From Oricola thermophila (GTDB taxonomy: Bacteria; Pseudomonadota; Alphaproteobacteria; Rhizobiales; Rhizobiaceae): a stretch of DNA of 64,000 nt. Below are positions 39,116 through 48,482 of this stretch, piece by piece (the first letter of the stretch is position 1; each line of letters begins with the position of its first letter). A program made the position numbers and the translations under genes. Under the pieces are notes generated by a model. It did no database searches. It saw only the letters and a list, made by a program, of their open reading frames with translations, and was not told where the DNA came from. Where the stretch lies: assembly GCF_013358405.1 (NCBI RefSeq), contig NZ_CP054836.1:3410001-3474000 (forward strand). Reading direction: 5' to 3'.

Positions 39116-39913
39116 ATGATTTCCCGTCGTTTCGTACTCGGCGCTTGCGCCGCCCTCGCACTTCTTCCCGCCGCGGCGACCGCGCAGGAGCTGCCGGATC
39201 TCGGCGGACGCACCATCGTCGTCGTCACCGAGAACGCCTATCCGCCGTTGCAGTTCATCGATCCGAAATCGGGCGCCGCGATCGGCTGGGAATATGACGC
39301 CATGGCCGAGGTCGAGAAGCGGCTGAACGTCACGGTCGAGTACCAGAACACCTCCTGGGATGCGATGATCCAGGCCGTCTCGGACGGCCAGTACGACATG
39401 GGCATGACCGGCATCACGATCCGCGACGACCGCAAGGAAAAGGTCGATTTCTCGGATCCCTACATGCATTCGGAAATGCGCATGCTGGTGCGCGCGGACG
39501 AGGATCGCTTCTCCGACGAGAAGGAATTCGCGGAGCAGGACGGGCTGCTGATCGCCGCCCAGCCGGGCACGACACCGTTCTACGTCTCCGTCTACGACAT
39601 CCTCGACGGCGACGAGCAGAATCCGCGCATCAAGCTGTTCGAGACCTTCGGCGCCACCGTGCAGGCGTTGCGGGCCGGCGATGTCGATCTCGTGCTCACC
39701 GACGGCGTGGCGGCGAACGGCTATGTCGAATCGTCGGGCGGCAAGCTGAAGGTGATCGGCGGACCGCTGGGTTCCGAGGATTTCGGCTTCATCTTTCCGA
39801 AGGGCTCCGATCTCGTCGCGCCGATCAATGCCGCGATCGCGGCCATGAGGGCCGACGGAACGCTCGACGCGCTCAACAAGAAGTGGTTCCTCGACTACAA
39901 GCTCGGCGAATAG
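39116..39913 (+). CDS. polar amino-acid ABC transporter, substrate-binding protein
   Basis: This 265-residue periplasmic protein has a signal peptide (1-23, ending ATAQ) and the family-3 solute-binding fold. Typical blocks are [51 protein letters not shown] and [17 protein letters not shown] sits five bases before the ATG at 39116; the ATG at 39104 is an alternative. It is followed 46 bases on by the permease gene. The ligand is probably an amino acid or a close analogue, but which one cannot be told. Confidence 0.92.
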   Translation: MISRRFVLGACAALALLPAAATAQELPDLGGRTIVVVTENAYPPLQFIDPKSGAAIGWEYDAMAEVEKRLNVTVEYQNTSWDAMIQAVSDGQYDMGMTGITIRDDRKEKVDFSDPYMHSEMRMLVRADEDRFSDEKEFAEQDGLLIAAQPGTTPFYVSVYDILDGDEQNPRIKLFETFGATVQALRAGDVDLVLTDGVAANGYVESSGGKLKVIGGPLGSEDFGFIFPKGSDLVAPINAAIAAMRADGTLDALNKKWFLDYKLGE

Positions 39914-39959
39914 GGGCCGATGCGAAGGGGAATGCGCGCCAGGCGGCGGGAGGCAGGCG

Positions 39960-40775
39960 GTGCGCGCTGACGGGAACGGCAGCAAGGACTTTCCGTGGTG
40001 GCTGGTCGCGCTCGGCGCGATCGGCTTGGTGCTGGCGGTGGTCATCGCGGCCAGCGACATCTACAGCCAGGTCTTCTCCACGGTCGTCAGGGGCGCCCGG
40101 ATCACGGTCTTCGTAACGCTGGTCGGCTTCGCGCTCGCCTCGCTGCTCGGCCTTGTGATCGCGCTAATGGGCCTGTCCGGATCGCTGGCGCTGCGGCAGA
40201 TCGCCCGCTTCTATGTCGAGGTGATCCGCGGTGTGCCGATCCTCGTGCTGCTGTTCTACATCGCCTTCGTGGGCGCGCCCGGCCTCGTCTGGCTCATCAA
40301 CGCCGTCACCGCTCCGCTGCAGCAGGCGGGCCTGATGGAAGAGATCCTGGTGCGCGACCTATCGCTTCTCTGGCGCGCGGTGCTGGCGCTCATGATCGGC
40401 TATTCCGCCTTCATCGCCGAGGTGTTCCGCGCCGGCATCCTTGCCGTCGACGAGGGCCAGATCGAGGCGGCGGAAGCGCTCGGGCTCAACCGCTGGCAGC
40501 GATTCCGGCTGATCGTGTTCCCGCAGGCCATCCGCACCATCCTGCCGCCGCTTGGCAACGATTTCGTCGCCATGGTCAAGGACTCCTCGCTGGTCTCGGT
40601 GCTCGGCGTGGCCGACATCACCCAGATGGGCAAGGTCTATGCGGCCGGCTCCTTCCGCTTCTTCGAGACCTATTCCATCGTCGCCTACATCTATCTCGTC
40701 CTCACCGTCGGCCTGTCGCTGCTGCTGAGGAGGCTGGAAAGGCGGATGCGGCGTGCCGGCGGGGACGCGTCCTGA
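39960..40775 (+). CDS. polar amino-acid ABC transporter, permease
   Basis: This 271-residue inner-membrane protein of the HisMQ/GlnP type has about five transmembrane segments and the EAA loop that contacts the ATPase (EAAEALGLNRWQRFRLIVFPQAI region, about 160-185). It starts with GTG at 39960 behind a GGGAGG site. Only one permease is encoded and no ATP-binding protein gene follows, so the ATPase must come from elsewhere in the genome. Confidence 0.92.
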   Translation: MRADGNGSKDFPWWLVALGAIGLVLAVVIAASDIYSQVFSTVVRGARITVFVTLVGFALASLLGLVIALMGLSGSLALRQIARFYVEVIRGVPILVLLFYIAFVGAPGLVWLINAVTAPLQQAGLMEEILVRDLSLLWRAVLALMIGYSAFIAEVFRAGILAVDEGQIEAAEALGLNRWQRFRLIVFPQAIRTILPPLGNDFVAMVKDSSLVSVLGVADITQMGKVYAAGSFRFFETYSIVAYIYLVLTVGLSLLLRRLERRMRRAGGDAS

Positions 40776-40850
40776 GCGGCGCGGACCTTGTCGCGGCCAC
40801 CGGCGAGGACCAGATTGCCGTGAGCGGGGAAAGTTGATAGATACGCCGCC

Positions 40851-40967
40851 ATGGAAGAGCTGTTCGGACATCCCGGCTTCAAGGGCTTCACGCTGCAGGA
40901 CCGCAAGCGCCTGCCGTCGCGCTTCTTTGCGCGCGTTGCGCTGATGCAGCTCGCACGGCTCGGCTGA
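40851..40967 (+). CDS. possible 38-codon leader peptide upstream of leuC
   Basis: This short ATG-to-TGA frame has six leucines, three of them at codons 31, 34 and 37 of 38. Its stop lies 15 bases before a hairpin with a T-rich tail and about 70 bases before leuC. That layout fits a leucine attenuator leader. There is no clear ribosome-binding site, and the leucines are spaced, not consecutive, so it may be chance. Confidence 0.3.
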   Translation: MEELFGHPGFKGFTLQDRKRLPSRFFARVALMQLARLG

Positions 40968-40982
40968 GCCCTACCGACGCTC

Positions 40983-41010
40983 CCGGCAACATGCCGGCTT
41001 TCGCTTTCTT
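40983..41010 (+). promoter_or_regulatory. stem-loop with T-rich tail in the leuC leader
   Basis: CCGGCA-ACA-TGCCGG is followed by CTTTCGCTTTCTT. It lies between the short leucine-containing frame and leuC and could act as the terminator of an attenuator. Confidence 0.4.
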
Positions 41011-41036
41011 CACGGCCCTGAATGGATGACGCAACA

Positions 41037-42443
41037 ATGACCGCACCGCGCACACTTTACGACAAGATCTGGGACGACCACCTGGTCGACACGGCCGAGG
41101 ACGGCACCTCGCTGCTCTATATCGACCGCCACCTCGTGCACGAGGTGACCAGCCCGCAGGCCTTCGAGGGACTGCGCATGGCCGGCCGCACGGTGCACGC
41201 GCCCTCCAAGACGCTTGCCGTCGTCGACCACAACGTTCCGACCACGCCGGACCGGGTCGAGGGCATCAAGAACGAGGAAAGCCGCATCCAGGTCGAGGCG
41301 CTGGCGAAGAATGCCGCGGACTTCGGCGTCGAATACTATTCCGAGAAGGACAAGCGGCAGGGCATCGTCCACATCGTCGGGCCGGAACAGGGCTTCACCC
41401 TGCCGGGCATGACCATCGTGTGCGGCGACAGCCACACCTCCACCCACGGCGCCTTCGGTGCGCTGGCGCACGGCATCGGCACCTCCGAGGTCGAGCACGT
41501 GCTCGCCACCCAGACGCTCATCCAGCGCAAGGCGAAGAACATGCTGGTCCGCGTGGACGGCAAGATTCCCGAGGGCGTGACGGCCAAGGACATCATCCTC
41601 GCCATCATCGGCCATATCGGCACCGCCGGCGGCACCGGCTACGTGATCGAATATGCCGGCGAGGCGATCCGCTCGCTGTCCATGGAAGGCCGCATGACGG
41701 TCTGCAACATGAGCATCGAGGGCGGCGCGCGCGCCGGGCTGATCGCGCCGGACGAGACGACCTTCGAATATATCAAGGACAAGCCGCGCGCGCCCAAGGG
41801 CAAGGCCTGGGACATGGCGCTGGAATACTGGAAGACGCTGAAGAGCGACGAGGGCGCCCATTTCGACAAGGTGGTCGAGCTGGATGCGGCCGACCTGCCG
41901 CCCATCGTCACCTGGGGCTCGTCGCCCGAGGACGTTGTCTCCATCGAGGGCGTGGTGCCGAATCCCGACGAGATCGAGGACGCCAACAAGCGCGCATCGA
42001 AATGGCGCGCGCTCGACTACATGGGCCTGAAGCCGGGCACGAAGATGACCGACATCGCCATCGACCGGGTCTTCCTCGGTTCCTGCACCAACGGACGCAT
42101 CGAGGACCTGCGGGCCGCGGCGAAGGTCGTGGAAGGCAAGAAGGTCGCCGACAGCGTCAGCGCGATGGTCGTGCCGGGTTCCGGCCTCGTCAAGGAACAG
42201 GCCGAGGCCGAGGGCCTCGACAGGATCTTCATCGAGGCCGGCTTCGAGTGGCGCGAGCCGGGATGCTCCATGTGCCTTGCCATGAATGACGACCGGCTGA
42301 AGCCGGGCGAGCGCTGCGCGTCGACCTCCAACCGGAACTTCGAGGGCCGCCAGGGCTTCAAGGGCCGCACCCATCTGGTGTCGCCCGCCATGGCCGCCGC
42401 AGCCGCTATCGCCGGCCACTTCGTGGACGTGCGCAAGCTTTGA
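41037..42443 (+). CDS. leuC: 3-isopropylmalate dehydratase large subunit
   Basis: LeuC is the [4Fe-4S] subunit of isopropylmalate isomerase in leucine synthesis. The 468-residue protein has the three cluster cysteines at C350 (FLGSCTNGR), C410 and C413 (GCSMC). The N-terminus [15 protein letters not shown] supports the ATG at 41037 over that at 41022. The partner leuD is not in the window. The stop overlaps the TTG start of the next gene. leuC after rplS is an order I recall from other Rhizobiales. Confidence 0.97.
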   Translation: MTAPRTLYDKIWDDHLVDTAEDGTSLLYIDRHLVHEVTSPQAFEGLRMAGRTVHAPSKTLAVVDHNVPTTPDRVEGIKNEESRIQVEALAKNAADFGVEYYSEKDKRQGIVHIVGPEQGFTLPGMTIVCGDSHTSTHGAFGALAHGIGTSEVEHVLATQTLIQRKAKNMLVRVDGKIPEGVTAKDIILAIIGHIGTAGGTGYVIEYAGEAIRSLSMEGRMTVCNMSIEGGARAGLIAPDETTFEYIKDKPRAPKGKAWDMALEYWKTLKSDEGAHFDKVVELDAADLPPIVTWGSSPEDVVSIEGVVPNPDEIEDANKRASKWRALDYMGLKPGTKMTDIAIDRVFLGSCTNGRIEDLRAAAKVVEGKKVADSVSAMVVPGSGLVKEQAEAEGLDRIFIEAGFEWREPGCSMCLAMNDDRLKPGERCASTSNRNFEGRQGFKGRTHLVSPAMAAAAAIAGHFVDVRKL

Positions 42444-43357
42444 GGCCGTTGCGGTACGTCCGCAGGCTTGTCCTTCTCGTGGCAGCGCTGGCTGCGCTGC
42501 CGCTTCTCGTCATCGCGGGCCATTCCGTCGCCGGGGCAATCGCCCCGGCTTCGCCGCCGGCACCGGACGGCGCCTTTCGCGTTGCCAGCTTCAATATCGG
42601 CTATATCCGCGACCCGTCCGGCCTGCCGCGCTGGCAGCGCAGGCGCGGCGCGGTGACGGAGGTCCTGAAGCGGATCGGCGCCGACGTCATTGCCTTCCAG
42701 GAGATGGAAACCTTCGCAGGTGGCAAGTTCAACCGCGTCAACCGGCAGCTCGACTGGATCCTCGAAACCGTGCCCGGCTACGCAGTTGCAGCCTTCGGCG
42801 ATCCGGAGACCTATCCCTCGACCCAGCCGGTGCTCTACCGGCCGGATGTCTTCGAGGCGGTCGACCAGGGCTTCTTCTACTACTCCGATACGCCGGACGT
42901 GATCTATTCGCGCTCCTTCGACGGCGGCTTCGACTACTACGCCTCGACGGCAACGCTCCGGCACCGCGCCAGCGGGCGGCTGATCACCTTCTTCAACGTT
43001 CACACGGACATCCGCTCGCCGGGCAACCGGCTGCGCGCGGCGGAGATGATTGCAGAGCGCGCAGCGGCGATGCGCGCGGCCGGCCGGGCGGTCATCGTGC
43101 TTGGCGACTTCAATGCCCATCGCGGCGCGCCGGTCCTCGAGATCATCCGGAGCGCCGGGCTCGAGGGCGGCCGGCTGCTGGCGCCGACCTTCCACCTCGG
43201 CATAGGGCTGCCCTTCCGGCTCGCCATCGACCACATCCTGCATGGTCCGGACCTGGTCATGATCCACGGGCCGACCATTCACAGGGCCCGGCCCGTCGGC
43301 CGCTATCCGTCGGACCATTATCCGATTTCCGCCGTGTTCGACCTTTCCGGCTCCTGA
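42440..43357 (+). CDS. endonuclease/exonuclease/phosphatase (EEP) family protein
   Basis: This 305-residue protein has an N-terminal hydrophobic anchor or signal (about 9-32) and then an EEP domain: [21 protein letters not shown] with the metal-binding glutamate, [10 protein letters not shown] and the C-terminal SDHYPIS histidine. Such secreted or anchored EEP proteins are phosphodiesterases or phosphatases of nucleic acids, phosphoinositides or lipids. The start is a TTG at 42440 that overlaps the leuC stop (TTGA), implying coupling to leuC without an obvious functional link. Confidence 0.85.
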   Translation: MRPLRYVRRLVLLVAALAALPLLVIAGHSVAGAIAPASPPAPDGAFRVASFNIGYIRDPSGLPRWQRRRGAVTEVLKRIGADVIAFQEMETFAGGKFNRVNRQLDWILETVPGYAVAAFGDPETYPSTQPVLYRPDVFEAVDQGFFYYSDTPDVIYSRSFDGGFDYYASTATLRHRASGRLITFFNVHTDIRSPGNRLRAAEMIAERAAAMRAAGRAVIVLGDFNAHRGAPVLEIIRSAGLEGGRLLAPTFHLGIGLPFRLAIDHILHGPDLVMIHGPTIHRARPVGRYPSDHYPISAVFDLSGS

Positions 43358-43438
43358 CCGCCGGCGGGCGGCCCGCTCTTGGCGGAAAGGAAATCCACGA
43401 ATCGCTGGATCCAGCGCCTCGCCCGATCGTGGCGAAGG

Positions 43439-43453
43439 TTAACCTCGCGTCAA
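43439..43453. promoter_or_regulatory. CtrA-like box upstream of the first GGDEF gene
   Basis: TTAA-CCTCGCG-TCAA matches seven of eight fixed bases of the CtrA consensus and starts TTAACC, as preferred. It is 70 bases before the GTG start. Confidence 0.4.
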
Positions 43454-43457
43454 GCGG

Positions 43458-43479
43458 TGTGGGCTAGTCCTTGCCCACA
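43458..43479. promoter_or_regulatory. inverted repeat upstream of the first GGDEF gene
   Basis: TGTGGGC-N8-GCCCACA is a perfect 7-base inverted repeat right behind the CtrA-like box and 44 bases before the start. It may be an operator or a leader hairpin. Confidence 0.4.
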
Positions 43480-43523
43480 ATGTCCTGGCTTTCGGGCCGG
43501 GGGGTATTTTCGCAGGTAGGGCG

Positions 43524-44702
43524 GTGCAGGGGCAGGCTTTCTTCGAATTGATCGGTCCGCTGGTGTTTCTGGCTTTCGCGTTCGGGTTCCTCGAGATCCG
43601 GCGCCACATGCCGCAATTCGCGTCCGCCGGCCTGCTCGCGCTTTCCTACCTCCTGCGCGCCTGCGGCTATGGCGCGGACTATTTCCGGGCGGAAATGCCG
43701 GCGGATTTCGCCATCTTCGCCGCGATCGTGCCGTTCCTCGGCGCGGGCGTGGCCTTCGGCGCCGGCATTCTTCGCCTCTACAGGGTGCCCGTGCCGTGGG
43801 CGGTATACGGCATCTGCGTGGCGGTGATCCTGGCCGCGGTGAGCTGGTTCCGGTTCGTCGACGACAGCGTCGTGGCCCGCGTGATCGTGATGAACGGCGC
43901 GGCGGCCGCCGCCCTCGCCTATCTCGCCGTGGCCATCCGGTCCGGAATCAGGCGGCGCATAGACCGGTTCCTCCAGATCCTGTTCATCGTCAATGCCGGC
44001 CAGTTCGTCCTGCGCACGGCGGCGATGCTCTGGCTGGAAGGCCACCTGCTGACCGAGGCGAACTATGCGGGCTCGCTGACCGGCTCCTCGCTGCGTTTCT
44101 CGATCGTCGTCGCGACGGTGGCCATCGTGGCGACGCTGTTCGCGATCTACGGAATGGAAATCGTCGCCACGCTGACGCGCAACAGCCATACCGATCCCCT
44201 GACGGGCGTCCTGAACCGGCGCGGCTTCGACGCCGCCGTGTCAAGGTTGCAGGCAAGGCATCGTCCGGGCGCGTCCGGGCATGGCTTCGTCCTCGCCGAC
44301 ATCGACGGTTTCAAGTCGATCAACGACCGGTTCGGCCACGATGTCGGGGACACGGTCATCGCCCGGGTCGCGCGCATCCTCCAGGGCGCGGCGCGGGAGA
44401 ACGACATCGTGGCGCGCTGGGGCGGCGAGGAATTCGCCATACTGGTCGCGGATGGCGGGGAGGGCATGGCGCGCCTATACGCGGAATCGGTGCGGGTCGT
44501 CGTCGAGGACCTCGAACTCGAGTGCCTGCAGGGCGCATCGGTCACGATCAGTTTCGGCGTCGCCGGATGGCGGCATGGCGAAACGCTGCGCGAAGTCGGA
44601 AAGCGCGCCGACGACGCGCTCTACGACGCGAAGACCTCGGGCAGGAACCGGGTGTGCGTCGCCACGGAACGGTCACCGCAGGCTTCGGGTGCCGTCGCAT
44701 GA
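43524..44702 (+). CDS. membrane diguanylate cyclase (GGDEF), copy 1
   Basis: This 392-residue protein has six to seven hydrophobic segments in the first 210 residues and a C-terminal GGDEF domain. The signature is GGEEF (300-304), and an RxxD inhibitory site is present (REND, 291-294), so it should make cyclic di-GMP and be product-inhibited. No ligand-binding domain of known type is visible; the membrane part carries SWFRFVDDSVVARVIVMNG. It starts with GTG. It is paralogous along its whole length to the gene at 45866, which lies beyond an AEC transporter. Confidence 0.9.
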   Translation: MQGQAFFELIGPLVFLAFAFGFLEIRRHMPQFASAGLLALSYLLRACGYGADYFRAEMPADFAIFAAIVPFLGAGVAFGAGILRLYRVPVPWAVYGICVAVILAAVSWFRFVDDSVVARVIVMNGAAAAALAYLAVAIRSGIRRRIDRFLQILFIVNAGQFVLRTAAMLWLEGHLLTEANYAGSLTGSSLRFSIVVATVAIVATLFAIYGMEIVATLTRNSHTDPLTGVLNRRGFDAAVSRLQARHRPGASGHGFVLADIDGFKSINDRFGHDVGDTVIARVARILQGAARENDIVARWGGEEFAILVADGGEGMARLYAESVRVVVEDLELECLQGASVTISFGVAGWRHGETLREVGKRADDALYDAKTSGRNRVCVATERSPQASGAVA

Positions 44703-44715
44703 GGGACCGGCCGGT

Positions 44716-45663
44716 TCAGCCCGGCACCGCGAGGTTCAGCAGGTAGAGCCAGACGGTCACGGTCAGTACCGAAAGGGTGGTGGCCAGCAGGAAGGCCGAG
44801 GCCGCGAGATTGACCGCGCGGTCGTACATCACCGCGAAGAGATAGATGTTCATGCCCGGCGGCATGGCGGCCAGCGTCACCGCCGCGAGCACCGCGTCCG
44901 CCGGCAGGTGGAAGACATAATGCGACAGGCCGAAGGCGATCGCCGGGTGCAACAGCAGCGAAAGGACTGTCACCATGCCCGCCTCCGCCAGGTCGGCGCG
45001 CAGGCGATAGCGCGTCATTGCCGCGCCGATGCCGACCAGCGCCACCGGAATCGCCGCGCTCGCGATCATGTCGACGGCGGCCATCACCGGTTCCGGCAGC
45101 CAGTGACCGGTCACGTTGACGATCGCGCCGGCCAGGATGCCGATCATCAGCGTATTGGCGATGATCGAGCGACCGGCGACGGCAAGGGTCTCCGTCAGCG
45201 TGCGGCCGCCGCGCCGCATCAGTTCCATCGTCAACATACCGACGGCGTAGAGCAGCGGCGCGTGCAGCGCGATGATGCCGAAGGCGGGTGTCAGCGGCCC
45301 GGCGCCGTGCGAGCGCTCGATGATCGCCAGGCCGAGCAGAACGGAATTTGAAAATGTCGCCGAGAAACCGACGGCGACCGATTCGCCGGGGCGGCGGCCG
45401 AAGACCCTGCGTGCAAGCACGATGCCGACGGCGAAGCAGGTGAAGGCGCCCGCATAGAAGCTCAGCAGCAGCGGCGGCGAGAAGGCGGCGGAGAAATCCA
45501 GCCGCTCCAGCGCGCGGAACAGCAGCACCGGCACCGCGATCTTCACCGCGAAGCCGTTCAACGCGTCCGCAAGCCCGCCCGGAAGGTAGCCGCTCTTCAC
45601 CGCCCCCCAGCCGGTGGCGATGAGCAGGAAGACGGGGGCGACGGTCACGAGAATGGTCAGCAT
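44716..45663 (-). CDS. AEC-family transporter
   Basis: This 315-residue inner-membrane protein has about ten hydrophobic segments. The auxin efflux carrier family is indicated by the N-terminus (VTVAPVFLLIATGWGAVKSGYL), FKALERLDF-like KIAVPVLLFRALERL, FSNSVLLGLAIIE, and the C-terminal MPPGMNIYLFAVMYD. Bacterial members transport malate, malonate or other small organic acids. It lies between the two GGDEF genes on the opposite strand, 13 bases from the end of copy 1, and faces copy 2 across a 202-base gap. Confidence 0.9.
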   Translation of the reverse strand: MLTILVTVAPVFLLIATGWGAVKSGYLPGGLADALNGFAVKIAVPVLLFRALERLDFSAAFSPPLLLSFYAGAFTCFAVGIVLARRVFGRRPGESVAVGFSATFSNSVLLGLAIIERSHGAGPLTPAFGIIALHAPLLYAVGMLTMELMRRGGRTLTETLAVAGRSIIANTLMIGILAGAIVNVTGHWLPEPVMAAVDMIASAAIPVALVGIGAAMTRYRLRADLAEAGMVTVLSLLLHPAIAFGLSHYVFHLPADAVLAAVTLAAMPPGMNIYLFAVMYDRAVNLAASAFLLATTLSVLTVTVWLYLLNLAVPG

Positions 45664-45721
45664 GGTTCCGCATTAGACCGGATCGCCGGGGCTTGGAAGG
45701 GGCCGGCCTGTTTCGATCCCG

Positions 45722-45813
45722 TTAACCATGCGCCGAATCCATGCCGTCCTGCTGCGCTGCCCCGGTCGATTGATGCGGCGCCTTAACACATCCTAAAGTT
45801 GCAATGTACATTG
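45722..45813. promoter_or_regulatory. CtrA-like sites and a palindrome between the AEC and second GGDEF genes
   Basis: Three elements lie within 92 bases: TTAACCAT at 45722-45729 (perfect rhizobial CtrA half-site), TTAA-CACATCC-TAAA at 45783-45797 (seven of eight bases of TTAA-N7-TTAA), and the perfect 12-base palindrome CAATGTACATTG at 45802-45813. They are 52-144 bases before the GGDEF start and also upstream of the divergent transporter. Confidence 0.45.
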
Positions 45814-45865
45814 TTCCGGCGAATTCCGCTTCGGCCTCGCGGCCGGGGAAAACCGGAGCCCTGCC

Positions 45866-47038
45866 TTGCACGCGCATTCCTATTTCCAGCTGACCGGCAC
45901 GCTTGTCTTTGCCGTTTTCGCTGTCGCGTTCGTCTTGATCTGGCGCCACGTACGCGACACGATGCCGGTCCGGCATTTCGCGCTTGCCTTCTTCCTCGGC
46001 GCCTGCGCCACCTTCGCCGACTTCATGCGTGCCTCCATGCCTCCGGTCGTGGCGCTGCACGTCCTGAACCTGCTCTACCTGGCCATGGAGATCGTCTTCG
46101 TTTCCGCGGTCTACCGGCTCTACGACAGCGCCGTGCCATGCCGGTTTCTCGCGTTCCTGTCCGTGTTCGGCGCGGCCGGGCTCTCATGGTTCATACTGGT
46201 CGACGACAACATCGCCGCGCGCCTGGTCATCATGAATGGCGGGGGCGCGCTCGCCACGATCCTTCCCGCGTTCGCGCTGCGCCAACGGATGGTCCGGCCG
46301 ATCGACCGCGTCCTGCAGGCCGCCCTGGTCGTCATCGGCCTGTGCATCGGCGCGCGCGCGGGCATCGTTCTCCTTGCCGGTCCGGGCGGCATGACGAACG
46401 AGAACTACGCGCAGTCGATGACCGCCCTTTCGCTGCACTTCATCCTGGTGCTGAGCGCGCTCACGATCGCCATCATCCTGTTCGTCATGACCGGCATGCA
46501 GATCGTCAAGCGTCTCACCCGGGCCAGCGAGACCGACCCGCTGACCGGCGTTCTCAACCGGCGCGGCCTCGAGACGCGCCTTCCGGCGCTGGCGGAATCA
46601 CGGGCCGGCCATGCCGTGGTCATGGCCGATATAGACCACTTCAAGCATATCAACGACCGGTTCGGCCACGAGGCCGGCGACGCCGTCATCCGGCTGTTCG
46701 CGCGCATCCTCGCCGGCACGCTGCGCGAGAGCGACGTGGTCGTGCGATGGGGCGGCGAGGAGTTCCTCGTCGTCCTTCGCGATGCCGATGTCCCGACGGC
46801 CAGGCGCTTCGCCGAGGCCGTGCGCATCGTGTTCGGGGAAGAGGCGCCGGCCATCGTCGGAGGCCGGGAAGTCACGGCAAGCTTCGGCATAGCGGCGTGG
46901 GACGGCAGGCAGGCGATCTCCACCATCAGCCATCTTGCCGACAAGGCGCTCTACCGGGCCAAGCGCGGCGGCCGGAACCGGGTCTGCCAGCATGCGCCGG
47001 GCGCGGCGGAGGAAAATGCCCGCGCTGCCGCCGCGTGA
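45866..47038 (+). CDS. membrane diguanylate cyclase (GGDEF), copy 2
   Basis: This 390-residue paralogue of the gene at 43524 has the same plan: six to seven hydrophobic segments, SWFILVDDNIAARLVIMNG in the membrane part, ENYAQSMTALSLHF before the last helix, then a GGDEF domain with GGEEF (296-300) and an RxxD inhibitory site (RESD, 287-290). It should be an active, feedback-inhibited cyclase. It starts with TTG at 45866 behind CCGGAG. Confidence 0.9.
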   Translation: MHAHSYFQLTGTLVFAVFAVAFVLIWRHVRDTMPVRHFALAFFLGACATFADFMRASMPPVVALHVLNLLYLAMEIVFVSAVYRLYDSAVPCRFLAFLSVFGAAGLSWFILVDDNIAARLVIMNGGGALATILPAFALRQRMVRPIDRVLQAALVVIGLCIGARAGIVLLAGPGGMTNENYAQSMTALSLHFILVLSALTIAIILFVMTGMQIVKRLTRASETDPLTGVLNRRGLETRLPALAESRAGHAVVMADIDHFKHINDRFGHEAGDAVIRLFARILAGTLRESDVVVRWGGEEFLVVLRDADVPTARRFAEAVRIVFGEEAPAIVGGREVTASFGIAAWDGRQAISTISHLADKALYRAKRGGRNRVCQHAPGAAEENARAAAA

Positions 47039-47077
47039 CGGCTTGCCGGGGGGAACCGTCCGGCGTATCACCCGTCC

Positions 47078-47410
47078 ATGATTCGCTCACGTCTTCCCGT
47101 CGCGCTCGTCCCGCTCTGCCTCCTCGCCGCCTGCGAGACGTCGGGACCGGCTTCCGGTTCCTCCGGCGGATACGCCGCGCTTCCGCCGCGTGCGGCAACC
47201 TATCGCTGCAACGACGGGGTGACCCTGGAAGTCCGGCGCGCCGGAACCGGCGTGACCGTGTCCGACAGCCGCGGCATCGAGGCCACAGTGCAGGCCAGTC
47301 CGCCCGGCCAGTCGACGCGCTACGCGGAAGGGATTCACGCGCTCATCCTGGAGGGAACCAGCGCCACGTGGTTCGTCTCCGGTCAGGTGCCCGCGGTCTG
47401 CCGCCGCTAG
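47078..47410 (+). CDS. lipoprotein with MliC-like lysozyme-inhibitor domain
   Basis: This 110-residue protein has a lipoprotein signal (lipobox LAAC, cysteine about 19) and then a short Gly/Ser linker. The remaining 70 residues follow the MliC pattern: TYRCNDGVTLEVRR at the start, a central RYAEGIHALILEGTSATWFV and a C-terminal cysteine (VPAVC) that could pair with the first. MliC proteins inhibit C-type lysozyme in the envelope. The family match is by pattern and moderately confident. It follows the second GGDEF gene by 39 bases. Confidence 0.65.
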   Translation: MIRSRLPVALVPLCLLAACETSGPASGSSGGYAALPPRAATYRCNDGVTLEVRRAGTGVTVSDSRGIEATVQASPPGQSTRYAEGIHALILEGTSATWFVSGQVPAVCRR

Positions 47411-47648
47411 TGCCGGCCGGCGGTTTCGTGATCGAAAACAGGCATTTGGGCCGCGACCCGTTCGAGAAGACGCGAAATCGCGTTTCCAATCGATTGAAAA
47501 GGCCCGGCGGTGTTGCATTGCATCAAATTCCGGCTAAGGGATGATGCCGAACCGGCCGCCACGCTTTGACGCGGCGCGGCTGCCGCCGTATTAACGGGTG
47601 CACCCGGTCCGTGCACCGACCCGATTCACATTCGAGGAGCAGCCTGTC

Positions 47649-48050
47649 GTGAGCGCTTCCAGTCCTGCAAAGAGCGAGCGTCCGCTTTCGCCGCATCTTC
47701 AAGTCTACAAACTGATCCCGACCATGGCGATGTCGATCGTCCACCGCATCACCGGCGGTGCGCTCTATGTCGGCACGCTGCTGTTTGCATGGTGGCTGAT
47801 CGCCGCCGCCAGCGGCCCGGACTATTTCGCGACCGTCAACGGCTTCCTCGGCTCGTGGTTCGGCCTGCTCGTCCTGTTCGGCTTCACCTGGGCGCTGATC
47901 CACCACATGCTGGGCGGCCTGCGCCACTTCGTGTGGGATCTCGGTTACCTGTTCGAAAAGCACACGGCGACGAAGCTCGCCTGGGCGACGCTCGCCGGCT
48001 CGATCACCCTGACCCTGGTGATCTGGATCGCCGGCGCGGCCCTGCAATAG
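47649..48050 (+). CDS. sdhC: succinate dehydrogenase cytochrome b556 subunit
   Basis: This membrane anchor of complex II binds haem b and ubiquinone. The 133-residue protein has three transmembrane segments and the SdhC signature [18 protein letters not shown] followed by [12 protein letters not shown], with [13 protein letters not shown] in the second half. It starts with GTG at 47649 behind GAGGAG; the longer frame from 47598 lacks similarity. It is the first gene of sdhC-sdhD-sdhA-(DUF3052)-sdhB, preceded by a 238-base gap with no recognised gene. Confidence 0.95.
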   Translation: MSASSPAKSERPLSPHLQVYKLIPTMAMSIVHRITGGALYVGTLLFAWWLIAAASGPDYFATVNGFLGSWFGLLVLFGFTWALIHHMLGGLRHFVWDLGYLFEKHTATKLAWATLAGSITLTLVIWIAGAALQ

Positions 48051-48061
48051 AGGAGGAAGCC

Positions 48062-48442
48062 ATGTCGATTCTCACTTCCTACAAGCGCGCACACGGGCTG
48101 GGCTCGGCGAAGGACGGCACGGAGCATTTCTGGCGCCAGCGCGTCACCGCGGTCGCCAACGTGCCGCTGATGATCGCCTTCGTGTGGATCGTCGCAAGCT
48201 GCATGGGCCAGCCATACGAGGCGGTGCGCGCCACGCTCGGACAGCCCCTCGTCGCGGTCATCCTGCTGCTCGTCGTCGTCAGCGGGCTCTATCATGCCAA
48301 GCTCGGCATGCAGGTGATCATCGAGGACTATGTCCACGGCGAAAAGACGAAGTTCGCCGCGCTGCTGGCGAATGTCTTCTTCACCTTCGCCGTCGGCGCG
48401 CTTGCCGTCTTCTCAATCCTGAAACTGGCATTTGCGGGCTGA
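48062..48442 (+). CDS. sdhD: succinate dehydrogenase hydrophobic anchor subunit
   Basis: This second membrane anchor of complex II has 126 residues and three transmembrane segments. The block [17 protein letters not shown] and the haem-ligand region [19 protein letters not shown] are typical of alphaproteobacterial SdhD. GAGGAAG precedes the ATG at 48062, 11 bases after sdhC. Confidence 0.95.
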   Translation: MSILTSYKRAHGLGSAKDGTEHFWRQRVTAVANVPLMIAFVWIVASCMGQPYEAVRATLGQPLVAVILLLVVVSGLYHAKLGMQVIIEDYVHGEKTKFAALLANVFFTFAVGALAVFSILKLAFAG

Positions 48443-48482
48443 CGCCCGGAATTCCTGACAGCGGCTCCAGGGAACGATACGG

